Assembly (NCBI GenBank): GCA_011634665.1 | Contig: WAEK01000010.1 | Location: 1,852,501-1,916,500, forward strand | Direction of reading: 5' to 3' | Origin: Mortierella sp. BCC40632 | Lineage: Eukaryota; Mortierellomycota; Mortierellomycetes; Mortierellales; Mortierellaceae | DNA: 64,000 bases | Part shown: positions 22,862 to 34,793 of the stretch, in pieces | How the letters are laid out: every line of letters begins with the position of its first letter | Position numbering within the stretch: position 1 is the first letter of the stretch | Position numbers and translations under genes: made by a program | The notes under the pieces: model-generated | The model's database searches: none | What the model saw: the letters and a program-made list of their open reading frames with translations, nothing else | What the model was told of the DNA's origin: nothing

Positions 22862-24640
22862 TTACTCGGATTTACTGTGATCCACCTGGATGTAAGGCAG
22901 AAGACCGCCCTTCCAGGCAATGCGTGGTTTGCGATGCAAGTTCTCGGCCCTGTCGTAGCAGAGTAGCAAACAGACCATATATGAGCTCAAAGAAGCTCCG
23001 ACGTGCCACCAAGCGTGGAGTTGAGGGTTCCACAAACCAAAGGGCAAGTCCTGGACAACACCGCACATTCGAAAGTCAATGTTCCAGTAAAGATAGGCGA
23101 TTGCGCCCAAAAGTCCTGTATTGATCCAAAGTCTCTTCACTGACTTGTCCTGAGTTTCTGCATAAATTTTGAGGATATGGGAGACGACGACGAGGACGAC
23201 AAAGCCAAAGGCTGACTGGAAGACAACAAACTCTAGCAGATGGTTCTCTGGACCAGCAAAGAGCATGATAATTGTTGTGAGGAGTCCGTATAGAAAGATA
23301 CCGATTGGGAACCAAGCACCGAAGCGACGATAGGGCTTGTTCTCGATACAACAGTAGACAACTGTGAGGACACAATAGACCATGGGGACCTCATCCAACA
23401 TCTGAAGAGGGAAGAGTAACGTTCCATGAAAGGCGATGGATCCGATGCCGACAATAATGATGGATCCGAATGCAAAGAGGAACCGTTTCTCGAATGAAGA
23501 GTGTAGGTAAACACCTGCAAGACCGACAAGGATCATGGAAAAGGACGAGAGCGAGTTGAAAAACTCGGCAATGTAATGACTGTGTTCATAGTTGGTTTCG
23601 CACCAGTCTAATGCGGGATGAAGAGGTAAGAGTCGACAGCATGGGTTAGAAAAAATATTGATAGAAAGGAAAAGAAATTGCCAAACAGGAAAGGTCCGAC
23701 CCCCCCTTCTCTCTTTCTTTCTCCCCTTTGCTATGCATGGCATGGGCCAATGGCTCAACCGCCTTCCGAGGACCTTCCTGACTTTCTAATTGGATTCGAT
23801 GGAGGCATGCTGATTGCCAGGCTTGGGCTTTGTGCCTTTTGCTTTGGCTAACCTTCTCCTCCCCTTTCCTCTCCTGGCTGAATCTTCTTGGCACAACAAA
23901 AATAAAAAAAAAAAAATACTCCAACGGGTTCAAAACAATATACTGCGCTCTCTCCTCTCACTCATTCACTCCCCAGATGATGATCCGAGCAAAATAATAA
24001 ACGGTGAGGGACAAAAAAAGAGCCAACTTTGCAACAAAACAAGTTGCGCGAGGCCATTGCGCAGACTTCTTTTCCACAATCTTGTTGTTTGTCTCCCTCT
24101 CCATTTCTCTCTCTTTTGGCCCAGATCCCACATGATATGCCTGCGTTGTTTCCTGAGCCTCTCTGGGCTTGACTGGCCTGGGGGAGGGGGAGTCTCAGTA
24201 AAGCGCTGAGAAAGATGCTGTCGCCAAGAGGGACGAAAGCCAACTTGGGCGCACAAGCCAGAAAAATGACATAGCCCCGAAGGCCGGTGATTTTTTTTTT
24301 TTTTTTGTTTTCACAACGACTCTGTATCGTGGTACCGAAATTGTGTTCGTGCGCCCAGAGAAGAAAAAAAAAAAAAAAAAAAAAAAGCGAAGAAAGAAAA
24401 AAATCCTTACCAACTATGTTCACCAAATGAAAGAAAGGAGGAAGGGAATGTCAGTCTGGGTGATCTTCAAGTGGATTTGTTTCTGAATCTACCGACACAA
24501 GAAGAAAAAAAATACACACACACACACACACACACAAGAGAGAGAGATTACTCACCAGCGGCTGTAGGTCGGCCCCAGTATCCTATTGCCTCGGGCTTGA
24601 ACAAGGTCGAATTTGCGTAATATGAATCTGTAGTGATCAT
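22862..24640 (-). CDS. alkaline ceramidase (YPC1/YDC1/ACER family)
   Basis: Integral membrane amidase of the ER/Golgi that splits (phyto)ceramide into sphingoid base and fatty acid. Exons: 24640..24556 and 23607..22862; 276 residues. The junction is GYWGRPTAA/DWCETNYEHS (GTGAGT...TTAG), restoring the hallmark N-terminal motif. About seven hydrophobic spans are visible. The zinc and catalytic residues fit the ACER pattern: Ser and His in GSIAFHG with Asp 11 residues on (LDEVPM), and the C-terminal HAWWH pair. Length is normal for the family. The start ATCACTACAGAT context (acaATG) is good. Intron 24555..23608 is long (948 bp), like that of the Rab-GAP gene. Confidence 0.95.
23608..24555 (-). 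other. 948-bp intron of the alkaline ceramidase gene
   Basis: GTGAGT donor, TTAG acceptor. Contains poly-A/T runs (24294, 24364) and a CA repeat (24514-24536). Frames in it are short and not coding-like. Confidence 0.8.
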
Positions 24641-24892
24641 TGTCGTGTGGCGGTTGGGTGATGGATCCTTTGAAATGGCCGAGAGGAATGTGACTCTGGA
24701 TTCGAGTGAAAAGTGGGGAGAGACCCGAGGAAGACAGATAGGCCAATTGGCTGTAGTGAAAGTGAATGGACTTGTATGAGGATAGGGGAAATGCTGAGAA
24801 TGAAGGCGAGAAGTAAATGCTGAGGAATACGGTCGTTAAAAAGAAGAGAGATCTGCCGAATGGGGGAGTGAGGGATAGTTGAGAGATATGTC

Positions 24893-24925
<33 letters not shown>

Positions 24926-27005
24926 GAGAGAAGAACACAGGTGAAAGATTGGAGGTTGAGAAAGAGAAAAATAGTCAAGCCCGGCTTTTTATTGCTTTTT
25001 ACCCCGAGGGTCAGATTCATACATCTTGGCAGACTGCGCCCTTTTGCATAAGAGACCAGCAAACACGCAGTTGTTTGGGCATGTGGGAGGGAGAAATGCC
25101 TGCGCAAACCTGGACGGCGAACAGAGAGAGGGAGAGGACCCCGGCCTCAGTAAGTCCAACAACAGCGTCATAGCGGTACTTTTGCAGCACATGCATTTCA
25201 GTCAACTCCAATGCCCAAGTGTGCTCCCTTTTTTTTTTGAGCGACGAGAGCAGGGGAAATTGGTTCGGGCGAAAGGGTGTCCGATGATGCTTTACTTTTG
25301 GTATTTTACCGCTCTCTCTCTCTTTCTTGCTTCTCTCACTCTGATCGCCTCTCTACTGCGAAGAGTGCAGGTCCCTAATTGGCAACAGAACGGAAACAGG
25401 CCCGGGCCCGCGAGTCATGTTTACCCTTCTTCTTCTTTTTCGCTCACCGATGGATGAGATCTGAGGTGGAGAAGAAGCGCACTGTCGCGCGTGCTCATTT
25501 TTCCTATTGCAATCATCATCGGTGGCCGGGGTTCTTGGAGACACTTGGGATCCTTCTCAAGCCACAGATACCAGACTCACACATGGCTTGATGACGGCAT
25601 GTCACACTTTTTCTTTTTTTTTTTTTTAGTCCGAGGGATGGCGCCCGTGCTGGAAGGGTGACCCCTCAAACAACCACATTCCAACGCTCATTGCTCAAGC
25701 ATCGGACCGAGATACGTCTGTCCTATCCATTTCATCAGAGGTGTGCTTTGAAATCAACCGCGAAAAAAAAAAAAAGGAACATAAAACTCAGCTTGACATT
25801 GTCCCTCAGTGTTGACCTATTCTCGTTACAGCTGCGGCCTATCCAAATCTGCTCACTTTGCAAGACGTTGCACTATAGCGACATTGGAACGTTTGCAGAG
25901 TGCTCCCTATATCTGACTTTGTGATATTCAGCTGAAAAAAAAAAAAAAAGATGATGCATAGATCCCTTCACAGCTTACGAAAAAGAAACCACTTGGACTT
26001 CGGAGCACCAACATTCTCTTCTCCTCCCCCTTCTCCTTACATCTGTCAAAGTTGGGTAAGGCTCCTGGTGACAGGGAGAGGCTCTACCAACTATGCAGAG
26101 CAGATGCAGAGCGGATAAAAGCACCGCAATGGATCTGTGGACTTTTTTTTGTTTGAAGCAAGTCCTCTCAATATGCGCGCACAGCAAGGCTCCCTTGCCG
26201 ACACGCACGGATAATGAAATGTCCCGCGAGTGTCCCTGCTCACTTGCTCTCCTTTTGGGTCTCTCTCTCTCTCTCTCTGAGTTTGAGAAGCGACTATGCC
26301 CGGAAAATATATTCTTTCCGCCAGGCTTGAAGACATTATTGTCTCCTTCGCTTACGCCCAAATTGCCTCTTTCTAGGGAAATGTTGCTTAACATCCATCC
26401 CATTGCCTTTTAAAACCAAAGCAGCGAGCTTGGCCCCAAAGCGGCATGAATTCCAGACATTGGAGTCACCAATCCTGGTATTAGGTGACATTTGGCTTGT
26501 TTTTTGCTTTTTTTTTCCTTTTTTTTTTTTTTCTCGAGGATATGGTCCAAAGAAGACAGTAAGAGCTTAAGGCGTTCTGATAGAGATACTCCGAAAGCCC
26601 CAGCAGGCCTCACAAGTAAGAGGAAGGGCTGCAAAAGGAGGATTGTGTAATTGCAAGTGAAGATGGTAGACTCACTGGCAGAATTTTTCGGACTCTGTTC
26701 GTCTTGTTGTCTCTCCACCTGTCTGTTAAGCAAAGAAAGATTTAACGCCAGAAGAAAGCTTAATTCCAGTAAAAGTAACTGAAGCAACGTCAGCACAGGC
26801 GCAGGCAACGGGCGAGTCTTTCAGGACTTTCGACATCCAAAGGTACTGGATCTCCTTGACCCCCCCTGCGCAGGACTTGGCCCACCGGACATCTCACCCC
26901 TGCTCCTCCTCCTCCTCCTTTGTCTCTCACCCGCTCTCTTCTTTCTGCCTCTTTCTCCTTCTCTTTTCCTGGGATTCCTCTCTAACGAGCCCACATATCA
27001 CTTTC
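24641..27005. other. divergent intergenic region between ceramidase and PP4
   Basis: About 2.4 kb with no supportable gene. Holds both promoters. CT-rich leader DNA lies at 26895-26985, directly before the PP4 start; GA repeats lie near 24894-24925. A/T runs near 25611, 25763, 25935 and 26508. Confidence 0.6.
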
Positions 27006-28869
27006 ATGGGATCTGATCTCGATCGCCAGATCCAGACGCTGCTTCAATGCAAAATCATCACAGAAGCTGAAGTCAAGGAATTGTGCCTTAAAGCAAGAGA
27101 AATTCTTGTTGAGGAGAGCAATGTCCAGCGCGTCGATGCCCCGGTAACAGTACGTCGTCTCACATGTGCTCTCATCCAAGGGGACCCTTTTCACTACCCC
27201 TTTCCCCTTTCCTCGTTCCCTTCCACTTCTTTTTTTCCATGGCAGAGTCATTGTCCATGCCCCATGGAGATGCTCATCAAGAGTGCATGGACCTCTTTCT
27301 TTTCCCTCGACTCACCATCGATTCTTTTTTTTTCTGCTCGATCCCATGTCGCGTGGTATTTTTTGCCACTCAATGATTAGGTTTGTGGAGATATTCATGG
27401 CCAGTTCCATGATCTCAAGGAGCTTTTTGCAGTTGGAGGAGAGTGTCCCAAGACCAACTATCTGTTCATGGGTAAACAAACCCCCCATCCATCCTGTTTT
27501 TTCCTGCTAGTCCTCAACGATCAGGACTCTGCTCTTACCATTTCTTGACTCACTCGGGAGTGACAACTCTAATCACCTTCTCACCTTATTGCCTCTTTCT
27601 TTTCTTTCGACAGGCGACTTCGTTGACAGAGGACACCACAGTGTAGAGACGTTCTTGCTCTTGTTGGCCCTAAAGGTAGCCCTCTCTCTCTCTCTCTCTC
27701 TTGCCGCCAATTTATTTTACCGTTACTGTTGTTGATTTGCCACCAGAATCGGACAAGAGAGCCTTCCTGAAAGTCTAACGCATTATCTTTTCTCCCTCAC
27801 TCACTCACTCTCTGACTTAGGTTCGATACCCCGATCGAATCACCTTGATTCGTGGTAACCACGAGTCGAGACAAATCACCAAAGTCTATGGATTCTACGA
27901 CGAGTGCTTCCAAAAGTTTGGCTCTGCCAACGTCTGGCGATACTGCTGCGAGATTTTTGACTACCTCAGTCTCTCGGCCATTATTGACGATCGTATCTTT
28001 TGTGTTCATGGAGGTCTTTCGCCGTCCATCAACACCATTGACCAAGTATGTCAACACTTTCTTCTGGGAATCTAAGAAAGGATTCTATTGTTCTACCGGT
28101 CTCTTCTGACACAGACTTTGCTTATTTCTACCCCTCATCGTGCCCCAATGACAGATCCGAACAATAGACAGGATGCAGGAGGTGCCTCATAATGGAGCCA
28201 TGTGCGACTTGCTTTGGTCGGATCCGGATCCAGACTCGTGCACAGGATGGGGACTTAGTCCTCGAGGCGCAGGGTTTTTGTTTGGCGAGAGTGTCGCAAA
28301 GCCTGTAAGTGTTGCAGGAGATTTTATTCCTCCTACCCTTTGACTATTGATCATCCTAGTATTTCAACAAAGCAGGTTATTTACTAGAGGACTGGGCGTT
28401 TTCTTGACTATACTTTTGTCAATTAGTTCCTGCACAACAATGGTCTGGAGCTCATTGCTCGCGCGCATCAGCTTGTCATGGAAGGATACAAGCTTATGTT
28501 TGACGAGACCGTTGTTACAGTGTGGTCAGCTCCAAATTACTGCTACAGGTACTTTTATTTTATTTTATTTTTTTTTGACGTTCTTTTGGTCCGGATAAAA
28601 TGAAGAAATGAAAAGAGAAAAAAGAGAATATCCCTCGCCCAAAGAAAATAGTATTACTTATACCTGTCTATACTTTTTTTTTTCTTTTCTTTTCTTTTTC
28701 TTTTTCTTTTTCTTCCTCTCTTTAATCTAGATGCGGGAATGTGGCTGCTATATTACAGATTGATGCCAATCTAGAAAGAAACTATACAATCTTTAAGGAA
28801 TCAGACAGGAATTCGATCAATTCTCGGACTAATCCTCAAAGAGAAGGGCCCCCCGATTACTTCCTCTGA
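27006..28869 (+). CDS. PPH3: serine/threonine protein phosphatase 4 catalytic subunit
   Basis: PP2A-like metallophosphatase with roles in DNA-damage recovery and nutrient signalling. Seven exons: 27006..27149, 27381..27471, 27614..27675, 27821..28045, 28155..28304, 28427..28548, 28731..28869; 310 residues, the normal length. Signature motifs are GDIHGQ (GDxHG), GDFVDRG (GDxxDRG), RGNHESR (GNHE) and the metal-ligand HGG and RAHQ histidines. It ends in DYFL, the C-terminal leucine that is methylated in this group. The N-terminal line [20 protein letters not shown] with [13 protein letters not shown] matches PP4 rather than PP2A or PP6. GTAAAC, GTATGT and GTAAGT type donors give clean phases. 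Regulatory subunits are not in the window. Subfamily call rests on recalled family sequence. Confidence 0.93.
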
Positions 28870-28939
28870 GAGGCATAATCGTGCCAGAGGAAGAAAAAGC
28901 AAGAAAGAAAACAAAACAAAACAAAAAAAAAAAAAAGAG

Positions 28940-28976
<37 letters not shown>

Positions 28977-30156
28977 TAAGCAAAAAGGCGAGGGGTCAAG
29001 ATGAAAGCATATACACAAGCGCATACCAGATATTTGTAATGTATAGTACAATATAACTCCAATTGCTCAAAGGCCAGGTCACGGAAGTGTCTCTCCCTTG
29101 CAGCAACAGCAGCACCCTTCCCTCCTCTTCTTGTTCGCTGCATTGATCGGCACGGTATTGATGCCCAAAGCGTACGTGAAAGGAATGTTGACCCTTGAAG
29201 AGACACTCCGGAGGTACGACCGCATCCTATACTTTTGAGGAACAAGCCGAACTTTGCTTGCGAGAACAAACCAAAGAGGTCATCGGGTAACACGGGCGAT
29301 GGAATGGCTGCGTAAAATTTTATGCGGGCGAACAGTGGAACAAAAAGAGCCGGCCGGGTAATGGGAGAAGAAGTGGAGGACCGATAGGATGACCGATAGG
29401 ATGACCGCTTATCTCTCCAGGAACGGGACTGGGGTTGAAGTGAACACTGGAGCACAACAACAAAAAGAAGGGAATGCGAGGTAGACGTTGTAGAAGCCTG
29501 TCCCCAACTCACAGTGACAAAGTCTATATGCTCGGGCGATGAATAGTCATTCACTTCGGACAAAAAAAAAAAAAAAAACTGAGGACGATTCGGCTCCGGG
29601 CTGATTCATATGAGAGAGACGCTAAGGCGAACAGTGAGTGGGAGGGGGGGAGGAGAGGGCGTACGCATAAAGTGTGGCTGCGATCGTTTGTTGCTGCCGC
29701 CCGTCGCCGCTCTCCGGTCTCCACAGGTTGCATGAGTGCTCCTCTCCCTCGTGTTCTCTTGGGAGCCTGAGTAGTGGATGAAAAAAGTGTCGTACAGGGG
29801 TTACTTGATGACAGGCACTGCATACCGGACGGGTTTGCAGGCAGCCGAAAGAAAACAGTGCAAAGTGGAAAAAAAAAAAAAAAAAAAAAAAATTGTGGTC
29901 GGTCTCGTCTCTGCTATTTCATTGAACGCTTGCGTGTGTGTCGTCGTTACTTTCTTTTCTCTCTTTCTCTCTCACAACCCCTTCGTCTCTCCCAATTGTC
30001 ACTGCCCCCACTCTTCTTTATCTCCATCCTCTCATCGAACCCCACCGATTTCCTCTCTTTCTCCTTCTGTCTCTCTTTCTCTCTCGCTTTAACCTTTGCT
30101 TCCTTCTCATTTCTCTCTATCTTCCCTCACTACAAATACATCCTCAGATACACAAA
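28870..30156. other. intergenic between PP4 and malate dehydrogenase
   Basis: PP4 3' flank with an interrupted A run (28923-28974), then MDH promoter. CT-rich leader at 29950-30135 directly before the MDH start. A 12-bp direct duplication (gaccgataggat) lies near 29380-29405. No gene seen. Confidence 0.65.
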
Positions 30157-31744
30157 ATGGTCAAAGGTACGCTCTTTTTCTGTGCTGGATCGGACTCTTT
30201 GACGGGAACGGCATCCCATTCTTGGCGTCCATCCAGATAACCGCCAGATCACTTCATAAACTAACGGGATGGACTTTCTTTCTCTCTCTCTTTTTTTCTC
30301 TTTTTTTCCTTTTTCTTTTTTCCATTTTTTCTTTTTCTGGTGTCAATCTTTGAACAGTTGTTGTATGCGGCGCTGCAGGTGGTATTGGTCAGCCATTGTC
30401 GCTCTTGCTCAAGCAGTCGGATCTCATCTCTCACTTGGCGCTGTATGATATCGTGAATGCTGCCGGAGTTGCGGCCGATCTCTCCCATATCAACACAAAG
30501 GCCAAAGTGACAGGACATGTTGGTCAGGCGGCTTTGGAGGAGGCCTTGACAGGTGCACATACGGTTGTCATTCCTGCGGGAGTCCCACGAAAGCCTGGTA
30601 TGACCAGAGACGATCTCTTCAAGGTATGAGTGATGGAGAGAGAGAGAGAGAGAGAGAGAGAATGCGGGCTTCGGTGAGAACCTCGGACATGTGCTTGTGC
30701 TTTTGTTTATGTGTCGTTGGGTAATGGGCGAGTAATAATTTTTCTGACACGACCCTGGAACACCTCGCCCATTTTTTTTTTTTTTTTTTTGGATCCCACA
30801 CACAAAGGTGAACGCGGGCATTGTGCGTGATCTTGCTCAAGCTTGTGCCCAACATTGTCCCAAGGCATTCATCCTGGTCATCTCCAACCCCGTCAACTCG
30901 ACCGTGCCGATCGTCTGCGAGGTCTTCAAGAAGAAGGGCGTGTTCGACCCTCGAAGGTAAGCTCCCCTCCTTGCACCCCGGTGTCTAGACCGGAACCGAG
31001 AAATGTGGGAAGAAAGGGGTGGTTTGCGCCTGTAGTTGCCGAGGCAACAAAAGGACAGGGGACCGAAAGTGTCTCGAAGGCTCATTTGGTCCTGTGAGCC
31101 CCTTCTTTTTTTTTTTTTTTTGGATTCCTAACCATCGCTCTCCACGTCTTTATCGCTCCATTTGTGTTCACAGGGTCTTTGGAGTGACTACGTTGGATGT
31201 CGTCCGGTCCTCGACGTTTGTTCACGAAATCAGGCCCCAGTTTGCGCCACATGCCAACAGGATCACTGTCGTCGGAGGCCACAGTGGAGCCACGATCGTC
31301 CCGATCCTGTCCCAGGTTCAAGGCAATATGTCCTTCACGACTGATGAGATCAAGGCCCTGACTAAGCGCATCCAATTTGGAGGGGACGAGGTCGTCAAGG
31401 CCAAGGATGGTGCAGGATCGGCGACGCTTTCAATGGCATATGCAGGAGCCCGGTTCACGCTGGCTTTGCTTGAGGCCTCTGTCCGGGGCAAGCGCGGTCT
31501 TGTCGAATCGACGTACGTGCATCTGTCTGGCAACCCTGGAGCAGAGGCCAACTTCCGGTTGACTGGCCTGAGCTATTTCGCGCAGGATGTTGAGCTGGGA
31601 CAAAGTGGTGTCGAGCGTGTCCTTGCGTTGCCTCCACTTTCGAACGAGGAGTCGACACTGGTCAAGACGGCGATTAAAGAACTGCAGGGCAACATTGACA
31701 AGGGTATTTCGTTTGTCCGGGATGCGTCGACTGCCAAGCTGTAG
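30157..31744 (+). CDS. malate dehydrogenase, mitochondrial-type fold, peroxisomal-type C-terminus
   Basis: NAD-dependent malate/oxaloacetate interconversion. Exons: 30157..30166, 30358..30623, 30808..30956, 31174..31744; 331 residues. The Rossmann start [19 protein letters not shown] follows only MVK, so no mitochondrial presequence is present. Substrate-site arginines appear in [20 protein letters not shown] and the catalytic His region [12 protein letters not shown] are intact. The protein ends in STAKL: the last three residues A-K-L fit the PTS1 peroxisomal signal. A glyoxylate-cycle/beta-oxidation role in peroxisomes is inferred, by analogy to yeast Mdh3. First exon codes only three residues and one base. 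It could act in the cytosol as well. Confidence 0.94.
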
Positions 31745-31935
31745 AGGGGGGTGGGGGTGGGCGAGAGGCGTCAGAAGAGAGAGAATGGGAGAGAGAAGGG
31801 GGCAGCGCTGGGCGTGACCTGGTTCTGTCATCGAGTAACATGTGCGTTTTGCAAAGCATAGTTCAGTTGTCTCCCCCCTGGCTAGCACAGCAGGGAGCTG
31901 ATCACCTGGCTTTTTCAGCGAAGCGATCGGACTCT

Positions 31936-31979
<44 letters not shown>

Positions 31980-31991
31980 TTCGATTTATCT

Positions 31992-32074
<83 letters not shown>

Positions 32075-32895
32075 TCTCTTTCTCACTATCACTATCACTA
32101 TCACTTGCTTGTACCATAGTCCAATCCCCCTTTTACTCTCCCTTTCACCACTACAATAAAAAAAAAACGCTCGAGACCATTCACGAGGGATGGAGGATCG
32201 CAGGAATTGAAGACAGAATGAGTCGATCTGGCCCTGTGATCGACTTTAAAAAGGGGGGTGCGTATGGGGAGCCATGCTTGAATAGTGCAGGGGGAAGGAG
32301 TCGGGGAGAGGGGTGGAGAGTCACGCCCCGCGTATCGTATCGAATGCGCGGATTTTCAGAGAGAGCGCAAAAAGGGTGCGTGGCTGGCTGCGAAGACCGG
32401 GCATTGCCCATTCGAGTGGGTAGGACGGGGAGGAGGACATGCAACACTTGGTTAAATGTCAATTCCCAGCCTTTGTTCCCATTCCCCACACACTCTTTCT
32501 CCTCTTTTTCTTCTTCTTCCTCTTCTTTCTCCTTCTCTTCATCCTCTTCTTCTTCCTCTTCTTCCTTTTCCTCCTCATACTCCTCTCCCCTTCCTTCCTC
32601 TCCTCTTTTCGTCGCTTCGTCGTGATTCCGACCGACCACGATCGTCCTGTGCTGCTGCTACTTTTGCTGTTGTGAACACGCTCCACGACCAACTACGTAC
32701 GGACTGCAGGTCCATCGTTCCCCTACACCCACACAGACACACCTTCACCGACATACCTGCAGCAGCCACCCTCCCCTGCCGACTGAGCTCCCATTCTGCA
32801 CCAACAATCGTGGTCCTAGGCAGGCCAACCTAAGCGAGCCATAGTCATTTGACCACCCTCCGTTCCCGTCTCTGCCTCGTCATCTTGCCCGCTCC
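31745..32895. other. intergenic between MDH and LysM gene
   Basis: MDH 3' flank, two (TC)n arrays, then a TC/TCT-rich leader (32490-32610) before the LysM protein start. No gene. Confidence 0.65.
31938..32067. repeat. two long (TC)n microsatellites
   Basis: TC runs at 31938-31978 and 31998-32067, separated by a short AT-containing spacer. Together with the leader tract near 32500 they make this promoter strongly polypyrimidine. Confidence 0.9.
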
Positions 32896-34762
32896 ATGAA
32901 CGAGCCATCACTGCACGAGCATCCATTCATTTCAGCCCAGCAGCCCCAACTACAATCCCAGTCTCAACAACCATCTCATTTGTCTCCATTGTCACAGGCC
33001 AGCCTGCTGGCCTCTTCCGCCTCCATTGACAGTGACCCTGCATCTCCCGATCAGCTTCAGAGACCAACTAGTCCAATGCTCAAAGTTCATACACACGCTA
33101 TCGAGAGCCTCGGCAGTGCCAATGGCCACTCCCTGCCCTCGTCCACCATAGCCGCTACGAGTCCCACTAACGCTCGTCTAAAACCAAGCGCCAGTCAGAA
33201 GAGTGAATGCATCGAATATACCCAGCACGAGCGTGCAACCACCGTCATCAGTGACGACTTTAGCCATGGTTCAAGAACCGACAAAGGCTCCGCGGACGAC
33301 GCCCGCGACAATAATGAACAGGATTCGAATGGACCGCTACACTCGAATCAGAGCAGAAACGATCAGGAAGAACTCGCCGCGGTCATTGATCTTGGCCGTA
33401 GTATCAGCACGAATAGTCAAATTGACAATGAGCTACCTACAACGGCAGTAACGGCAACGACAGTAACTGTGGAGTCGATCGCTTCGCCCACCAAGGTTGC
33501 AGCATCCAATACATACATTAGAGCCCAGACTAAAGTGATCGGCAATAACACCAATGTCAAGTCCGATCCGATAAGGAATTCACTTGTCCATGGTGTCGAT
33601 CTCATTTATGAGCGCCAGCAGGAGCAGACCCACCGTACTGGCGTCGTGGATCCACTCCAGCACCACCTCAAGGAGAGACCAACCGAGGAGACTCAACAAC
33701 AACAGCAACCAATATCAACCCTATCCAGCACTCATCCTACAGCCAGTGCCCCTTCCTCAACTTTGTCTGCGAGGCGAGCATCCTTGAAGCATCTCTCGGG
33801 GCTGGGTCCATTGGAAACCGAGCGAGGTATTGATTCTGGTGTGCATTTGAGTCAGGACTTGTTCGAGCATATGACCACACATCCCCTTTCATTTCCAGAC
33901 TCGCTCTCACCTAAACCAACCTTTGGCACAAAGCCGTCGACAGTGTTCTCTTCGCCGCCATCGTCCTTTTCATCGTCGTCCTCCTCCTCCGTTGACTCTA
34001 CATCACACTCGCTACTGTCGTCGTCTAGAGAGAACACTCATGGAAGAACCTCCACCGAAACCTCAACGTCGACACAGCCCGAATTCTTTCAGCCCTCAGA
34101 GGCCACACCCCCAGTGTCCTCCAAGAGAGCACAGTCACGACAGTCAATGACTTCCTCCCGACCTGGAGCTGATGGACCAGGAAAGTCAGGTGAAGACCAA
34201 TCATGGACGAGCAGCCATCCGCTAGTTGCTGATTTTACTGAGGAACCAGGATCCATGGACGAAATTGAGGAGGATCTTCTGGAGACTCCAGTTGTGACTT
34301 CTACCCCTACCCGCGTGACAATCACACGCCCTGCTTATGGACCACGACATAGGGGCCATAGCATGAGTGTTGATAGTCGTCATGATCCACTCGACCAACA
34401 CGGACAAGACCATACTCGAGTGGAGACGAGCGTGATTCGAAGACGCTACACTTCCAAAGTCAATGAAGAGTCAGATCGGACAGTCTCCAACTCGCTCAAG
34501 GAGGAAGATGAAGAAGACCAGCCACTTTCGACACCACCCCTTGGTTCGTCTGGAAAGCGAGTGATCATTCATCAAGTCAATGCTACAGATACACTCGCTG
34601 GCATTTCAGTCTTTTATGGTATTGAGGTAACAAAAGAAAAAAGGGGCTTTTTTTTTTTTTGCCTATTACTTCAGAGAGAAATCCTCTGTCCTACCATCCC
34701 TGATCTAGCATGGGTCCTTAACAGAGTACCTCTCTATTTTTTTTTGGTTTCTCTTCTCTTCC

Positions 34763-34793
<31 letters not shown>

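Noticed and set aside
29379..29406. 12-bp direct duplication as a possible mobile-element scar
   Set aside because: No terminal repeats or element nearby; a simple slippage duplication is enough.
28829..29563. 244-codon minus-strand open frame downstream of PP4
   Set aside because: Overlaps the PP4 3' end, runs through poly-A/T tracts as Phe runs and matches no family.
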